This document shows, piece after piece, positions 42,682-42,841 of a DNA stretch of 42,841 bases (within the stretch, counting starts at the first letter, position 1; every line of letters starts with the position of its first letter). Both the position numbers and the translations under genes were made by a program. This DNA comes from Oceanobacillus indicireducens (lineage in GTDB: Bacteria; Bacillota; Bacilli; Bacillales; Amphibacillaceae): assembly GCF_014647195.1 (NCBI RefSeq), contig NZ_BMOS01000028.1, positions 1 to 42,841 on the forward strand, given 5' to 3'. Below the pieces are notes generated by a model. The model did no database searches. It was not told the origin of the DNA and saw only the letters and a list, made by a program, of their open reading frames with translations.

Positions 42682-42841
42682 GCGCATCCTAGGGCTCCGC
42701 GCTGAGCCTCGACGCACAGGATGTGCTAATGCAGACGTTGCCACATACGAGAGCGTTCTTAGTCTGTCTCGGAAGAAAAGCACTTCCTGCGAGGTCTCAT
42801 CGTCTCCGCTTTCCCGCAGGAGTCACCGTCCTCCGGGAAAC
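42664..42841. mobile_element. MITE-like foldback element with 16-bp terminal inverted repeats
   Basis: GTTTCCCGGAGGACGG (42664-42679) is the exact reverse complement of CCGTCCTCCGGGAAAC (42826-42841), the last bases of the window. The 178-bp interior carries the 70-bp core also found inverted at 16346-16415 and no ORF. The right terminal repeat may extend beyond the window, so the true boundary is unknown. No transposase gene is seen here; mobility is inferred only from the structure. Confidence 0.6.

Overview
The window looks like chromosome from a low-GC, Gram-positive, spore-forming member of the Bacillaceae, most like Oceanobacillus, Virgibacillus or Ornithinibacillus. The evidence is A/G-rich Shine-Dalgarno sites, frequent TTG/GTG starts, many U-tailed hairpin terminators, a CotA-type spore-coat laccase, a YkkC/YkkD pair under a guanidine riboswitch, the dgk-dck kinase pair, and a uvrB-uvrA operon behind a Bacillus-type LexA box. 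I see no tRNA, rRNA, CRISPR array or intact insertion sequence.

Layout. 1-4 kb: a PH-like membrane protein, a secreted LysM/3D cell-wall enzyme with a leader hairpin that can hide its ribosome binding site, a LysR pseudogene and a GlcG/HbpS-like protein. 4-10 kb: a long helical protein that resembles a bacterial dynamin without its GTPase, a YczE-family membrane protein (a decayed copy of its promoter and first codons lies 3 kb upstream), a large permease and a DUF421 protein. 10-16 kb: an amidase divergent from a sodium:solute symporter, a 33-residue membrane peptide, an orphan A118-type holin, a DUF3231 protein and a small membrane protein. 16-21 kb: a 52-bp tandem hairpin array and mosaic repeats, the guanidine-controlled ykkC-ykkD pair, selO, a glycerate kinase relic, and serA behind two stacked riboswitches (ZTP, then glycine). 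21-32 kb: cotA, dgk-dck, a coiled-coil protein, a PfoR/EIIC-like membrane protein, an RDD protein, three consecutive exported coiled-coil proteins, an FMN reductase, mvaS, a YneR-type protein and a His-rich membrane protein. 32-37 kb: an FdhF/YdeP molybdoenzyme, fdhD and molybdenum-cofactor genes moaD, mobA, moaB and, convergent, moaC. 37.6-42.5 kb: uvrB-uvrA. The window ends in a short foldback element with 16-bp terminal inverted repeats.

How the genes fit together. The clearest functional unit is the molybdoenzyme block: apoenzyme, sulfur-transfer maturation factor FdhD and part of the cofactor pathway; moaA, moaE and moeA are not here. The most interesting regulatory unit is the serA leader, where a ZTP aptamer with its own terminator is followed by a 12-codon ORF with an excellent Shine-Dalgarno, then a glycine aptamer with a second terminator. 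This could couple serine/one-carbon supply to folate status and glycine. Gene decay is visible at three places (LysR, YczE copy, glycerate kinase), and several intergenic regions carry related repeats, so parts of the window have been rearranged.
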